DNA of 64,000 nt from Cytidiella melzeri (GCA_022592445.1 JABYQR010000127.1:1-64000), one strand, 5' to 3'; positions 31,797 through 43,449 are shown, numbered from the stretch's first letter. The notes: a model not told the origin generated them from the letters alone. Numbers and translations are program-made.

Positions 31797-33360
31797 AATG
31801 CACATTGCGCTACACCAAAGCCTAAAGTACTGCACCAAACTCTAGCACTCTCGTCCTCTCGCAACCCCCCTCTGGACCAGTGGCAAGGAACGATCAAGCG
31901 TGGCAGTGCCCGAGTACGTGAACCAATCTGACTACCGCCCAAGGTAATGCACATTGCGCTGCACCTAGGTCAGATGAGCCCTATCGTCGGCACCCGCCAT
32001 GCACGAGTGTCCTCCCGCAGTCCCCTCCTTCTCCCTCCCTCCTCCTTCTCCCTCCCTCCTCCTTCTCCCTCCCTCCTCCTCCTCATGATGGCCGATGGAT
32101 GGTGGACGTTCGAAATGCTGAAGCAGAAGCGACCGACTCCGGGAACAAATCTGACTACCGCCCAAGGTAATGCACATTGCGCTGCACCTAGGTCAGATGA
32201 GCCCCATCGTCGGCACCCGCCACACCCGAGCGTCCTCCCTCGGTCCCTTCCATCGGCCCACCCTCGAAAGAATGAACGACCAAGCGCAAAAGAGCGCAAC
32301 CGACTCTACGACTGTCCTGACTACCGCCCAAGGTAATGCACATTGCGCTGCACCTAGGTCAGGACAAGCCGTTGTCGCCGATATAGCCATGTGCGAGTGT
32401 CAGTCCGTTCTCCCCTCGACCTGCGCCTCCTCCTCCTCCTCCCTCCCTCCTCCTCCTCTTGGCCGAGGACAGTGGACGTTCGAATTGCTGAAGCAGAAGC
32501 GACCAAGTCCGTGAGCAAATCTGACTACCGCCCAAGGTAATGCACGTTGCGCTGCACCTAGGTCAGATGAGCCCCATCGTCGGCACCCGCCACACCCGAG
32601 CGTCCTCCCGCGGTCCCTTCTTCCATCGGCACACTCTCGAACGAATGAACGACCAAGCGCAACAGAGCGCAACCAACTTTACGACTGTCCTGACTACCGC
32701 CCAAGGTAATGCACATTGCGCTGCACCTAGGTCAGGACAAGCCGTTGTCGCCGATATAGCCATGTGCGAGTGTCCGTCCGTTCTCCCCTCGACCTGCGCC
32801 TCCTCCTTCTCCCTCCCTCCTCCTCCTCGTGGCCGATGGACAGTGGACGTTCAAATTGCTGAAGCTGAAGCGACCAAGTCCGTGAGCAAATCTGACTACC
32901 GCCCAAGGTAATGCACGTTGCGCTGCACCTAGGTCAGATGAGCCCCGTTGTCGACAACAGCCATGCCACAGCGTCCTCCCGCAGTCCCTTGCATCGGCCC
33001 AATTTCGAACGAACCAACGACCAAGCGCGAAAGAATGTAACCGACTATAAGACTGTCCTGACTACCGCCCAAGGTAATGCACGTTGCGCTGCACCTAAGT
33101 CAGGACAAGCCGTTGTAGCCGATATAGCCATGCGCGAGTGTCCGCCCGATCTCCCCCCGCCCCCTTCACACTGCGTCTCCTCATCTCCTCCTCCTCAAGA
33201 GCGACGAACAGCGAATGTACGAGTGCAAAAGCTGAAGCGACCGACACCGTGACTGACCTGATTACCGCCCAAGGTAATGCACATTGCGCTGCACCTAGAT
33301 CAGATAAGTCCCGTCACCGACGCTGCCGCCAATCCCCGAATGTCCGCTGCTCGTCCTTCC
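31797..33360 (+). repeat. Satellite-like tandem array with dimeric ~370-bp higher-order unit
   Basis: A 46-bp core starting ctgactaccgcccaaggtaa and ending acctaggtcag occurs at 31928, 32151, 32317, 32521, 32690, 32892, 33058 and 33258, with a degenerate copy near 31798. Spacings alternate (223, 166, 204, 169, 202, 166, 200), so two monomer types (A followed by gatgagcccc, B by gacaagccgttg) form a unit of about 366-373 bp. Cores differ by only a few substitutions, mainly acattg/acgttg; the last copy is the most diverged. The flanks contain pyrimidine-rich ctcctccctcc blocks. Core ends are self-complementary (ctgac/gtcag) and include the palindrome acctaggt. Short frames in it are by-products of the repeat. 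Confidence 0.92.
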
Positions 33361-33757
33361 CCTTCCCCCTCCTCCTTCTCGAACTCGAAGTAATTATCTG
33401 CTTTGGAAAAAGGAAAAAAAAAAAAAAAGCTTTTGTAGATTTTCTAGGGTGGCTGCGAATGAACGAAATCCTTCCCATCGTCAACTTGACGAACCACGGT
33501 CCCGGTCTTCAAAGGATGTCTGTGCTCCTGAGCGAGTCGAGGTCCCGAGCCGAGTAGGTCGATGTCGATGTCAAACAATGATTAAAAGTCTAGATCTAGC
33601 GCGGACGTTGATAAGGGTGTGTAAAGGAGTAAATCAAACCTACTTACGATGAACAGAGATACCCGTCAAGGATAGCCACGATTGAAGAGACACGCAAGGA
33701 AGCAAACGCCGTTGTAAAGATGTACCCATGAAATGTAAGATAGTCGGCCAGGAGAGA
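33361..33757. other. A-rich stretch and possible downstream exon sequence
   Basis: A purine tract (ggaaaaaggaaaaa..., about 33404-33427) follows the satellite. On the minus strand 33757-33648 continues the frame of the membrane protein described next, beyond its stop, up to a GTAAGT donor. Confidence 0.45.
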
Positions 33758-34224
33758 TCAGAAGCCGGGGCCTAGTGTAAGTCCCAGAAGTTGAGTAGGG
33801 ATAGCTGCTGTCGCCAAGATGCCGCCGAGAAATAGTCCAGCTTGATGTATCATGCTTGGTCAGTCCGCGAGACTCTCCGGGTTACCAAGCCGAAGAGATG
33901 CAAGGTCTCGTGGTATCGAACTGAGAAGATGAACAGAAGCCGACCAGAGTACGAGGCAAAAGGCGAGAAGAGCGTTGTGAGCTGCGTCATTCAACGGAAA
34001 CTGAGAACAGGGCAGATCCGTCCGCAGTAGCCCGAGAGAGCAGTAGAGTGCGACGCAGAGGACGATAGAAGCTATTAGTGGAAGGGTTGAGAATTCATTC
34101 GCGTTGATGTCGTTTTGAACTCACCAAGCGCCATCAAACCCAAGCAACTGAGAGATGGAAACAGGGGAACCCAGGACAGGAACAGCAAACGACGACCTTC
34201 GAGTTGTACCGTCTCGAAGACCAT
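33758..34224 (-). CDS. Possible small membrane protein, unrecognised
   Basis: Exons 34224-34125, 34071-33886 and 33840-33758 (introns 53 and 45 nt) would encode 122 residues starting MVFETVQLEGRRLLFL. Hydrophobic segments are LFLSWVPLFPSLSCLGLMALASIVLC, ALLAFCLVLWSASVHLL and LFLGGILATAAIPTQLLGL. Two introns joining hydrophobic stretches in phase support it. Past the TGA the same frame continues with membrane-like sequence (YLTFHGYIFTTAFASL) to a good donor at 33647. The gene may therefore be longer with an acquired stop, or extend further at both ends. No family was recognised. Confidence 0.35.
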
Positions 34225-36143
34225 GGGCCGCGTGCTGATCCTGTTCGTCCCGACTCGCCTCACGATGCGAAGCGTGAAAGCGAGTGAGATGTGACGACTT
34301 GGGGGTTTGGTGCGAGGAGCAGACCAGCTGCTTGGTGAGAGGGAGAGGTTGCTTGAGTTTCCGATGATGATTGTGAGTAGTCTTGCGTGACTCAAGGTGA
34401 GCTCGAGGGTGTCCTGAAGAATGATGAACCAGTGCAAGATCTAGTACTGGATGCTGGGTGCGGTGGCTGACCATGTCGCAAGAGTCGGCGACGAGTGAGG
34501 GGTGACATAGAGAGTGTTTAGTGACGAGTGCATGGTCACGATGCAGTGACTTGAATGACGAGTGGACTGTTGTAGACATTGACAAAGGCTCACTGCGCGC
34601 GGCGCAGAACCTGAGAAAGACAGGAGACAGGAGCGGTCGAAGGAGGGGATGGTGGTGGTGAGAGGGAAGGAGCGGCGAGGAGACTTGAGCGTGGCTAGCA
34701 ACGATTTTATAGACGAAAACGAACCAGCCTCTGAGGCTGGTGAGAAGCACCGAGCTGACTTGATCGAGATGATCGAGGTCAACCTCGACAGTGATCGCGC
34801 TGACCGGTGACTAGTGATTGCTCAGCGCACAGCTCACATTTTCGCTGAAAGTCGCGCATTGACAAGCATCTTGTACAGGGTAATGGCAGGGACCTTTTTC
34901 AACGCATTGTGCAGTAGTGAGAGCTCTAGAGTCCTTATAACAAGCAGCGTTGGGCCGCAGAGCGAGCTCAAATTCACCCAGTCAGCTGCATTCGCGTGGT
35001 TGACAGCTAGTTCTATGAAAGATGACTGTCAGCCTGCCGTTGCAACAGTAGCAAGGGGACGTACGCTTCCTCCAGGTTCTCTTCGAACTCTCCGTTCTTG
35101 GGTGCGTAGAAGAGAAGGTCACAGATATTGCCCTGTCCTACGTTTGGTACCACACCACGCGCACTCTATAATGCTTTGTACCATGTAGTCAGAGCGCAAG
35201 CTCGGTGTCGGCCAGCTCCCACTAGTCGATGAAGGTCGTGGTCGCCGTCAGGAAATGTAGGCATTGTCTTGAAAGCCGATGTCATCGTTTTGAGACTTGT
35301 GCGATGAGCGTACCCAGGCTCGATCCTCCAGTTCCATGTGTATGTCAAATATCCCTGACCTGTTCCATGTTGCACGTCCTGCAATACGTGTATACTGAGT
35401 CAAAGTGCATGCTTTCACCTCTTGTCGACGCTCTGGAAATCTGGACATGGCACTAGAGAGGATGGCGAACACGAGGATGAGACATGTGTACATCGTGTGT
35501 TAAATGTAGCCGGCACTAAGTATTTCGCCTGACACGGAAGCTGATGGACCTGTCATCGCACAACATTCCAGGTGAAACGTGTTGTGCTGAGACTGCAGCG
35601 CCGTTGTTGCAAGTCGGGGAGGATGCGCAATGAGTACTGAGGCCTGGGGTTGGGCACACGACTTGAAGCACAGCCACTGAATGTTGGCAAGACATAAGCG
35701 CGAAGTGAGTGTCTCGAAAAGGAAGTCCTGTCATTGACGGCGATTTAATCTGGCCAGCTCCGCTGTGGTGCCTACTCTAGAGGTAAATCCTCCTGATAAG
35801 ATCTTCTCTCCGTTGAATTTCTCTCTCATTCTGTCTCCAGTGTGTTTCGCCTGGCGCAGCAAGCAAAGCCATGCAACAACAACATGTTCAAGTTGAACAA
35901 CGAGTGAATCAATGACGTCAATGTGGCAGGTTTTTTCAGCCAATAGGATGTTTGCGTGATTAGTGTCAGGGCAGACGCCGAGTCGGGGCTTCTATCCCAA
36001 CAAAGTTGGAGGCATATTTCTCTTATATACCCGTCCTTTCGCTTCCCACTCTCGCTTCCTCTCCACGACTCACCCCGTCGTTCACGACCCGTTCTTCCAT
36101 CCACCACCGTCTCTTCGTGTCCTTCCGCTCCAATCTGTCCGTC
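34225..36143. other. 1.9-kb region: weak upstream sequence and promoter of the cupredoxin gene
   Basis: On the minus strand a TATAAAAT (about 34713-34706) could serve the membrane-protein gene to its left; frames at 34121-34782 lack domains. 34800-35900 shows no gene. Near the right end, agccaatagg (about 35938, a CCAAT box) and cttatatacccg (about 36021) sit about 205 and 120 nt upstream of the cupredoxin ATG. Confidence 0.5.
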
Positions 36144-37249
36144 ATGCGTGCCGCTTCCCTCTTTGCTGCTGTAAGTAAACCCTCATTATTACCCCTAGTT
36201 ACCGCAACTTTTGTGCTCACAACAACAATCCACTTCTCATACGCTGTAGCTCGTTGCCTGCGCTTCAGTCGCGTCTGCTGCGCGCGTCGTTATAACAGTC
36301 GGCGCAAACAAAACAGCCAACGCACTCCAGATTTTCCAGCCCCAGGCCGTCACGGCAGCTATTGGCGATGTTGTCGTTTTCAACTGTGAGTCAATGCGTC
36401 TAGTATTCCCCCTCATCCTTCCACCTCTTTCCCCCCTGTTGCCTATCGTTCGCTTCCAACTTCCATGCAAGAAACACGCCGCTGCCGCCCTTATCGCCTG
36501 ATGCGCGTATTGCATGCGTTATCGGCTCCCGTGCTTCTCGACCATTCATGTCTGATGCGCGTGGTAAAAGGATGCACGGCGTGTTCTTCAAGCACGGTAG
36601 AGGTATTCACGCGTCCTCAACACGTCGCTTCTCACGGTTGAAACCTAAGCGCACATCCTTGTTGTCGCTTTATTCCCGCCCTCTCCCTTGTTCAACTCAT
36701 TCATCCTTCTGTTGTAGTCACAAACGGCACATACAGCGCAATCCAGTCCGACTTTGCTGCGCCCTGTATTCCGATCAACCAGTTCAACAATTCTATCAAC
36801 GGCTTTGACTCTGGTGCTCGCCCTGCCAACAACGGGACCACAATCACTACGCTCGAGGTACCCATCACCACCAACGACACCATCTGGTTCTACGATGCCG
36901 TAGATTGTGGCTCGGGTGGTGTTGGTGCCATCAACCAAAACGCTTCCAGTACAGCGACGTTGGCCGGGTTTATCGTACGTCTACCCCCTCTACACTAGTT
37001 TCTGACCATGACTCTGATTTCTCTTGCATGCAGCGTAATGCGGAGCGTTTGAACGGGACAGCAACTGTCTCTTCTGCCGCGCCCTCTGCTACCGGCAGCA
37101 GCAGCAGCAGTAGCAGCGGCGGTAGCTCGAGCAGCGGAAACAGCTCTTCCTCCGGCGGAGGTGACTCGTCTGACAGCGGTGTCGGGCACAACGCAATTGT
37201 GGGCGTGCTCGTGGCACTCCCCTTGGCCGCCGCTGCGCTCTTGCTCTAG
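36144..37249 (+). CDS. Extracellular serine-rich cupredoxin-like protein, GPI-anchor type
   Basis: Exons 36144-36170, 36250-36385, 36718-36974 and 37034-37249 encode 211 residues. A signal peptide (MRAASLFAALVACASVASA) leads into a cupredoxin-like domain (FQPQAVTAAIGDVVVFNF, CIPINQFNNSINGFDSG, TIWFYDAVDC). Then come N-glycosylation sites, a Ser/Gly-rich linker and a hydrophobic C terminus (GVLVALPLAAAALLL) suited to GPI attachment. The order matches the abundant mushroom family of extracellular serine-rich proteins. I do not see a complete His-Cys-His-Met copper site, so copper binding is uncertain. Intron 2 is 332 nt, far longer than the usual 50-60 nt here. Confidence 0.9.
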
Positions 37250-37794
37250 ATTTGTCGCTGCCCACGCACCAACTTTGGCATGTGCGGATCCGGGAAACCC
37301 CTCGAACTACGTGTCTGGTGTGGTTTCAGTCGGACTTTAGCCTACGATATACCCATGAACTCTTGCTCCCGTACGTTCCGTCTTCTTTTGTCCCTTGTTC
37401 CTTCCTTTTGCACGGGGCGAAAGAGTCCGAGAGACGCAGGGATCACCCACATACTACCCTTATCCCGCCTGGTGAAAACCTCCCCTGTCTTTTCTGTACA
37501 TGTGAACTCTTTCTTGTCCGTGTTTGGTATTGCTTAGTCTGTAGATCGCTTGTGCTGTTGTTTGTGTCTGTTGCTCTACGTATAATTTTACGCACGCTGT
37601 AGAGGGGTGAATATACGTACGCTAGATTGTTGGGTATCCTGAGTGACGGAGGAATATCTATCTGTCTCCAGACGACATAATTATTATTGCTTGGTATGTC
37701 ATCATTCATCCAGCCGTCTCCAGTACTCGTACATTTTTATATTTCCGGAATGTCAAGTTCCAGCTCGATGCTCCTCCGTCTCGAGGTCCCAATT
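37250..37794. other. Intergenic between converging genes
   Basis: Holds the 3' ends of the cupredoxin and otubain genes. No other feature is seen. Confidence 0.6.
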
Positions 37795-39057
37795 TCAAGC
37801 ATGTCTCTCCAGAATATCGTAATGTCCCGGTCTACACCAATTTCGCATCATCAGCTTCCACATGGCCCAGACAAAACCAACGAGGGGGTCGATAACCCCC
37901 AGGCCTCAGCAAAGTCCCGTGCGTACCTGTACAACAACACCGCCGGCTTGCTTTTGCTGCTAGCACCAACATCACCACTCCCGTTCTCTCCTCCGTCTTC
38001 GTCCTCTTCTTCTTCCTCGGTGTTCACGAAATCGACAAAGTTGACGACCCCGTCCGAGGCGTGTCCGTCGAGGTACGCCACTTGGATGTTCATCTTGAGA
38101 GCCCGAGTGAGAGCTGTGATCTGGATATGATCTGGATTTTTATTTTATTTTTTTGGGTGTGAGTCCAAGACTGGGGTATCCTCTTCGTGGTGGAAGACGT
38201 TACCTGCTTCTTTACCGGTTGCTTCTACGAAGCGTTCGCAGAACTCTTGGGGGGCGATGTCTTGGCCTGTTTCGGGGTGGAAGAGAAAGGGGGCGTACGA
38301 GTCGGAAGAGGTGCGGATGACGGCGGAGGTGTACATCCGGAGGAACACGACGATGCAGTTGCTCGCTAGTTATTGTTTTGATAGTCTTTAAGTATAGTGT
38401 GCGAGGGGTTGGGCTTGACTTACTTTCTGGATCTTGGAACGCTTGCAAGAGCGTCTCGGGTGTCAAGAGTTCGTTGGTGTTGTTGTTGGGGACGACGATG
38501 TGTCTGATGAGATTGGCGAGGACGTCGTAAAAGTCTTCAAACACGAGTTCCTGGAACCCGGCCGCTTTGAGGACGTCCAAGGAGGAGTCGAGCAGGGAGA
38601 GGGCGGTGGCGACGGAGAGCTCTTTGGAGGTCGAGGTGAGGAGTTGTTCGAGCCATGCGAATGCTAGTGCTGGGTCACACATTTTGTCATCACGCCGAGT
38701 ATGAACGCTTGATATTTGTAACGAGAAGACAGAACGTACATCGATAGAAACAGTCTCCGTCTCCCCTCGTCCTCCGCACATGCGTGAACCCACGCTCTTG
38801 GAGCCAATCGATCTGGTTCACAAAGTTCCCTGCACCGCGTTCGTATTCCTCGCGGAGTGTGAGGATTGGAAGGCTTTCGGATATGAGGGGGCGTTTGTTG
38901 GCTTCTTCGTCGAAGAGTTGCTTTGATTTAAAATCGGTAGGTCAGAGATGGGGTGGGGGTGGGACTAGGAGAGGTTTTGCGAATGAGGAAGGAAAGCCTA
39001 CGTGACTAGACTCACTTGTGTGAGTTCTTGAAGCTCTAGAGTGCTCAGCTTCGTCAT
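37795..39057 (-). CDS. Otubain-type ubiquitin thioesterase (peptidase C65)
   Basis: Exons on the minus strand: 39057-39016, 38920-38740, 38669-38424, 38365-38204, 38131-37927 and 37831-37795, giving 290 residues, the usual size. The catalytic motif GDGDCFYRS has Asp68 and the nucleophile Cys71. The catalytic His is His282 in RPGHYDIL near the C terminus, reached only after splicing the last 37-nt exon. Other family landmarks are NFVNQIDWLQERGF, SNCIVVFLRMYTS and HPETGQDIAPQEFCE. It removes ubiquitin, by family precedent preferring Lys48-linked chains, and acts in the cytosol or nucleus. An acidic insert (about 13 residues of Glu/Asp) precedes the final strand. The frame is open to an ATG at 39147, which would add 30 residues. 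Confidence 0.94.
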
Positions 39058-40000
39058 GTCTTGTTCCGTGGTTGCGTCTATGTTTGTTTCGCGTTGTAGT
39101 GAGCTCGAGTATATACATCGTAGACAATGTTCACTGACTGTGCTCATTTGTGGATGACGCGGGCTGCGCGTCGGTCGCTATCATATAGAGATAAACGTTA
39201 GATACTGACGTATAGAGCATACAACCATAGTCTACCTGCTAGTGGCTGGTCTTCTGGGTAGGACATGCTGGTAGCAGACGTGAGCTCTGACTATACGAAC
39301 AGGATCGGTTAGTACTAATGAATGGTGGTCACCAAGCGACTAGACCTACAATGGAATAACTGAAGTGCAGAGTTGGTACTACTTTAAAATCAATCCTCAA
39401 CCCAGAGTTGGGTTCGATAGCAAGGTGATGGTTGGATGCGACCGAGTTTCTGGCTGCAAGATGATCGTGATGACATCAGCCACATCGGAGATCTCGATTA
39501 ATTCTCAGTTAGCTCTGGCCACCAACGACGACCACTGCAACTTCATGTCGAACGTTCACTCGAATGTGGTATGTACATCTGTTTAGCGATAAAGCGCATA
39601 TCCTGACGGACCTCAAGGCCAGCATTTGTCAATGGACCGCTTTGAAGCGGTCAAGATTGATGCCTCTCCGAATCAAGTTACCTGCGGGTTCATCGACGTC
39701 GTCCGAGTCCACCCCGTGTGTTGCTCTCTACCTGGCATTTTTCTAGCGTTGTGAACGATTCGGCTGAAATATGAGCTGCAATCTGCTAGAGCTGCGAGTT
39801 AATGGCAGTTGCTGTGGCGAATGAAGTTAGTGTTGTGTTGCGCTCATGTCACGATGGAGTCTTATTGCCATATACTCACAACAATTAGGACTAGAACCAC
39901 GGTCACAAGCAGCTTCCAAACAATGGTCACGTCAGATTACAACAGACCTACTGCGCACCATGGGTCCACCGGGTGTGTATAGTATTCTCACATTCACTAA
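39058..40000. other. Intergenic, no gene seen
   Basis: Between the divergent otubain and SDR1 genes. From about 39840 the sequence resembles the upstream regions of SDR2 (about 41690) and SDR3 (about 58745), so it belongs to the duplicated SDR unit. Confidence 0.55.
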
Positions 40001-40031
40001 CATATACTCACGACCCTCTGTCAATGATCCG
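40001..40031 (+). promoter_or_regulatory. Conserved upstream block of SDR1
   Basis: The block (catatactca to aatgatccg) recurs upstream of SDR2 (41848-41879) and SDR3 (58943-58972) at about 75-87 nt from each ATG. It stands out against more diverged flanks and may be a shared control or core-promoter element. Confidence 0.45.
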
Positions 40032-40117
40032 CGTTCACGGTATTTACAGGACGGTACATAAGTACAGCTCTTGGCAGATTGAACGTCCACCATTGCACCC
40101 CGCTTACTACAGTGACA

Positions 40118-41350
40118 ATGTCCACACGCGTCGCTTTCGTCACTGGAGGAGCACAGGGAATCGGCGAAGCTATCGCGTTGCGCTTGGCTCAGGATGGCTT
40201 GGATGTCGCCATCCTCGATGTCCGTGGAAAGGAAGACCAGATGCGGGCTGTTGCCCAGAAGATCATTGACCTTGGAAGGCGCTCTCACTGGGTTGTAGGC
40301 GACGTGGCAGACGAAACATCTGTCAAGGATTCGGTGGCGAGTGTAGTGGAGAGTCTGGGGAGTCTCGACGTGGTAAGAATTCGATTGATGACTATTCTAA
40401 CCGCAAGCAACCAACTGAAGTCTTCTTGTAGATGATCGCCAACGCAGGTATTTGCACCACGTTTGGAAAGACTGTCTTAGAATGTGAGCTTAACCATTCA
40501 CATGCATTGCTGGGATTTTTACCGATTGTTCAAACACAAGCGACGACGGAGGAATGGAATTCCATGTACAACGTCAATGTTTTGGGTACGATGCTCTGCT
40601 TCAAGTACGCAGCCTTGCAGATGATCAAGCAGGGAAGAGGCGGCCGCCTAATCGGTATTATTCACGGCCACTCAGGACTACTGTTTACTCAATATACTCT
40701 TCAAAATAGGGGCATGCTCGATTTGTGGAAAGCAAGGTATGTTTGACACCTTTATTGTGAGGTTAGCTGCTAATCGCCTTACAGGTCAGGCTGGGCTTGG
40801 AGCATACTGCGCCTCAAAATTCGCTATACGCGGACTTACGCATGTAATGTGTGCGTTCTTTCTCCCATCGTTACGCGGTACGACTTGACTTACGAGTACG
40901 CCGTCATCCAGCCAAGGAGCTGAAGGAGCACAACATAACCGTAAACTCCTATGCTCCTGGCTTCATCCATACCGCGATGAGTGAGTTATTGCTCAGTCGC
41001 ATTTAAGAACACCGTCTTACCTTCGTTTTCTAGTTAGCCACCCAGACGACGACAAAAACGGAGGCAACGGGTCTGTTGTCAAATCGGTAAGCAGGCACTC
41101 GTACGGCCCACAATGAAAATTCTGCAGTACTGACTATTCGCGGTCGCCAGCTGCTGGGCTTTCCACCGGAAGGCCCAAGCGCAGGGCCGTCCGTGGTAAC
41201 GGGCTTGGTGTCCTATCTCGCTCAACCAGAGTCTAGTTTTGTCACAGGTCAGCCAATCTTGCTCAGGCTTTCATTTTGTGATGCAGAACAGCTTATTGTC
41301 GTCTGTTAGGCCAAATCATGAGCGTAGACGGCGGGTTGAACTACGACTAG
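40118..41350 (+). CDS. Short-chain dehydrogenase/reductase, copy 1 (SDR1)
   Basis: Nine exons: 40118-40372, 40432-40483, 40541-40654, 40710-40736, 40785-40850, 40912-40980, 41034-41086, 41151-41247 and 41310-41350. They encode 257 residues, the full length of a classical SDR. The cofactor motif is TGGAQGIG (residues 9-16) with NAG at 89-91; the catalytic triad is Ser144, Tyr157 and Lys161 (YCASK). The C terminus GQIMSVDGGLNYD is typical. Similarity is to the acetoin/butanediol reductase and 3-oxoacyl reductase-like group; the substrate cannot be assigned. One exon is only 27 nt. SDR2 lies 600 bp downstream on the same strand and SDR3 19 kb away. Confidence 0.92.
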
Positions 41351-41847
41351 AGATTGAGCGACTATTGCTGATCTCCCTCTCGTATGTTGGTGTCTGAGCT
41401 CCATTATGAGTTAAAAGCCATACCCCGCTTTCGCCACTGTGTCCTGGCAGTGTGTATGACGGCACGAGGGGTGCACTCAACGTGTAAGGATAATAGCTTA
41501 GTGCATAACCTCGATCTATGCTTTACACAAGCCTGAGAGATCAGTATTCTTGGCCATCGCGATCTACACAGAGAGACGTGCAACAACACCTATTCTTTGC
41601 CAGCAGCTCGCGCCGTCTTCTCTGGTCCGCAGTCCTATTTAGCTTGGCGGTTTATAACCGTGACGAATTCAAGTGAGTATCTTGCTGCGCCCATGTCACG
41701 ATGCAGTCTTTGTTCTATTGCATTCACACGGTCCAACTGCTGATTAGGAATTACATGTACTTCCGCGACAACACCTACGTCAGACTGCACCAAGCTTTCT
41801 GTTCATCAGAGTCTACCGATGTGTCAGTGTGTTCTCACATTCACAAA
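41351..41847. other. Spacer between SDR1 and SDR2
   Basis: Contains the SDR1 3' end and the upstream region of SDR2, with local similarity to the upstream region of SDR1. No gene is seen. Confidence 0.55.
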
Positions 41848-41879
41848 CATGTACTCACGGTCCTCTGCACAATGATCCG
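41848..41879 (+). promoter_or_regulatory. Conserved upstream block of SDR2
   Basis: Second copy of the shared block (catgtactca to aatgatccg), followed by a TATA-like ataacatataagtag about 55-70 nt before the ATG. Confidence 0.45.
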
Positions 41880-41953
41880 GCTAGGATAACATATAAGTAG
41901 ACCTCTGGGGATATGCATTGTCTACCATTGCACCCCAATTTGCCGCAGTGACG

Positions 41954-43205
41954 ATGTCCGCACGCGTGGCTTTCATCACTGGAGGAGCACAAGGAATTGG
42001 CGAAGCGATCGCGTTGCGATTGGCTCAGGATGGCTTAGATGTCGCCATCCTCGATGTTCGTGGAAAGGAAGACCAGATGCGGACTGTCGCTCAGAAGATT
42101 AGTGATCTCGGAAGACGCTCTCACTGGATTGTAGGCGACGTGGCAGACGAAACGTCCGTCAAAGATTCAGTGGCGAGTGTTGTAGAGAGTCTGGGGAGTC
42201 TCGATGTGGTAAGCATCCAAATGCCGACTATCCTGAACGATGTTATCTGTGTATGTACGCACTCAACCGAGTAGATGATCGCCAACGCAGGAATCAGCAG
42301 AGGGAAGACTGTCATAGAATGTAAGATTATCCATCGCAAGACACTATGTGGGACTCTTGACCTTGACCAATGCTTTGTGAACTTCTAGCGACGCCTGAGG
42401 AGTGGACTTTGATGTACAAAGTGAACGTTCTTGGGACGATGCTCTGCTTCAAGCACGCCGCCTTGCAGATGATCAAGCAGGGAAGAGGCGGTCGCTTGAT
42501 TGGTATTGTTCACGGCATTTGTACTGTACTTAGGACCTGTGTTCATTTGTTCTACGCCCGAAACTAGGGGCCTGCTCGATTGCAGGAAAGCAAGGTATGT
42601 TTGTTATCTGTGTTAAAGGTTAGCTGCTGAGTCTTCTCATAGGTCTGACTAACATTGGAGGGTACTGTGCCACAAAATTTGCTGTACGCGGGCTTACGCA
42701 CGTAATGTGTATGCTCCTTCTTCCATCTTTGCGTGGCACGATGTGAATAACGAGGATCTCTTCGTTCAGCAAAAGAGTTGAAGGAGCACAATATAACCGT
42801 CAACTCATACGCTCCTGGCTTGATTATCACTCCGATGGGTAGGCGATTGTTCAGAAAATTACTGAGGATTCGCTCATACATGCACCTTCTAGTGAGTCAT
42901 CCAGACGACGACAAACACGGAGGAGCCGGGTCTGTAGTCAAATCAGTAAAGGAGACTTTTGTAGGGCCTAACTGGAGAGTCTGAAGTACTGACTATCCCG
43001 TGTCCGCTAGCTTTTGGGACTTCCACCCGATGCCACAAGCGCACCACCATCCGTCATAGCTGGCTTGGTCTCCTACCTTGCTCAGCCAGAGTCGAGTTTT
43101 GTCACAGGTTTGGCTTTTCCTCCAGAGTCTCATCGAGCACAAACAGCTTATCGCTATTCGTCAGGCCAAATCTTGAGCGTAGACGGTGGTTTAAACTACA
43201 GCTAG
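41954..43205 (+). CDS. Short-chain dehydrogenase/reductase, copy 2 (SDR2)
   Basis: Nine exons (41954-42208, 42275-42320, 42389-42502, 42568-42594, 42643-42708, 42770-42838, 42893-42945, 43011-43107, 43165-43205) encode 255 residues. All intron phases match SDR1; exon 2 is two codons shorter, just after NAG. TGGAQGIG, NAG, the Ser of ACSIAGKQ and YCATK are kept, so the enzyme should be active. Differences cluster in the substrate-side segments (residues about 92-98 and 150-155), suggesting a changed substrate range; that is inference. Confidence 0.92.
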
Positions 43206-43449
43206 ACGAGGAGCGACTGTCGCGACCCCCCTATCCGATGTTGGTGCTTTGAACGAGTGATGATCGTTCAGGTCATTCCTCGCTTTTGGTCCACGTGCTG
43301 CTCTCGCTGCTGTGTCTTCCAGCATAAATCTTGAGGCAATAAACTTTTCCGTAATAAATCACAGAGACGGGGTGAACTTTTGAAGCGGCGAGCGTGCTGG
43401 TTCAACATCCTGTCACACAGTCACAGTCTGCGTGCCACCAAGCTTTAGC

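Noticed and set aside
31797..33360. CRISPR-like regularly spaced repeats
   Set aside because: The spacers are 120-180 bp and themselves repeat, and the context is eukaryotic; this is a tandem satellite.
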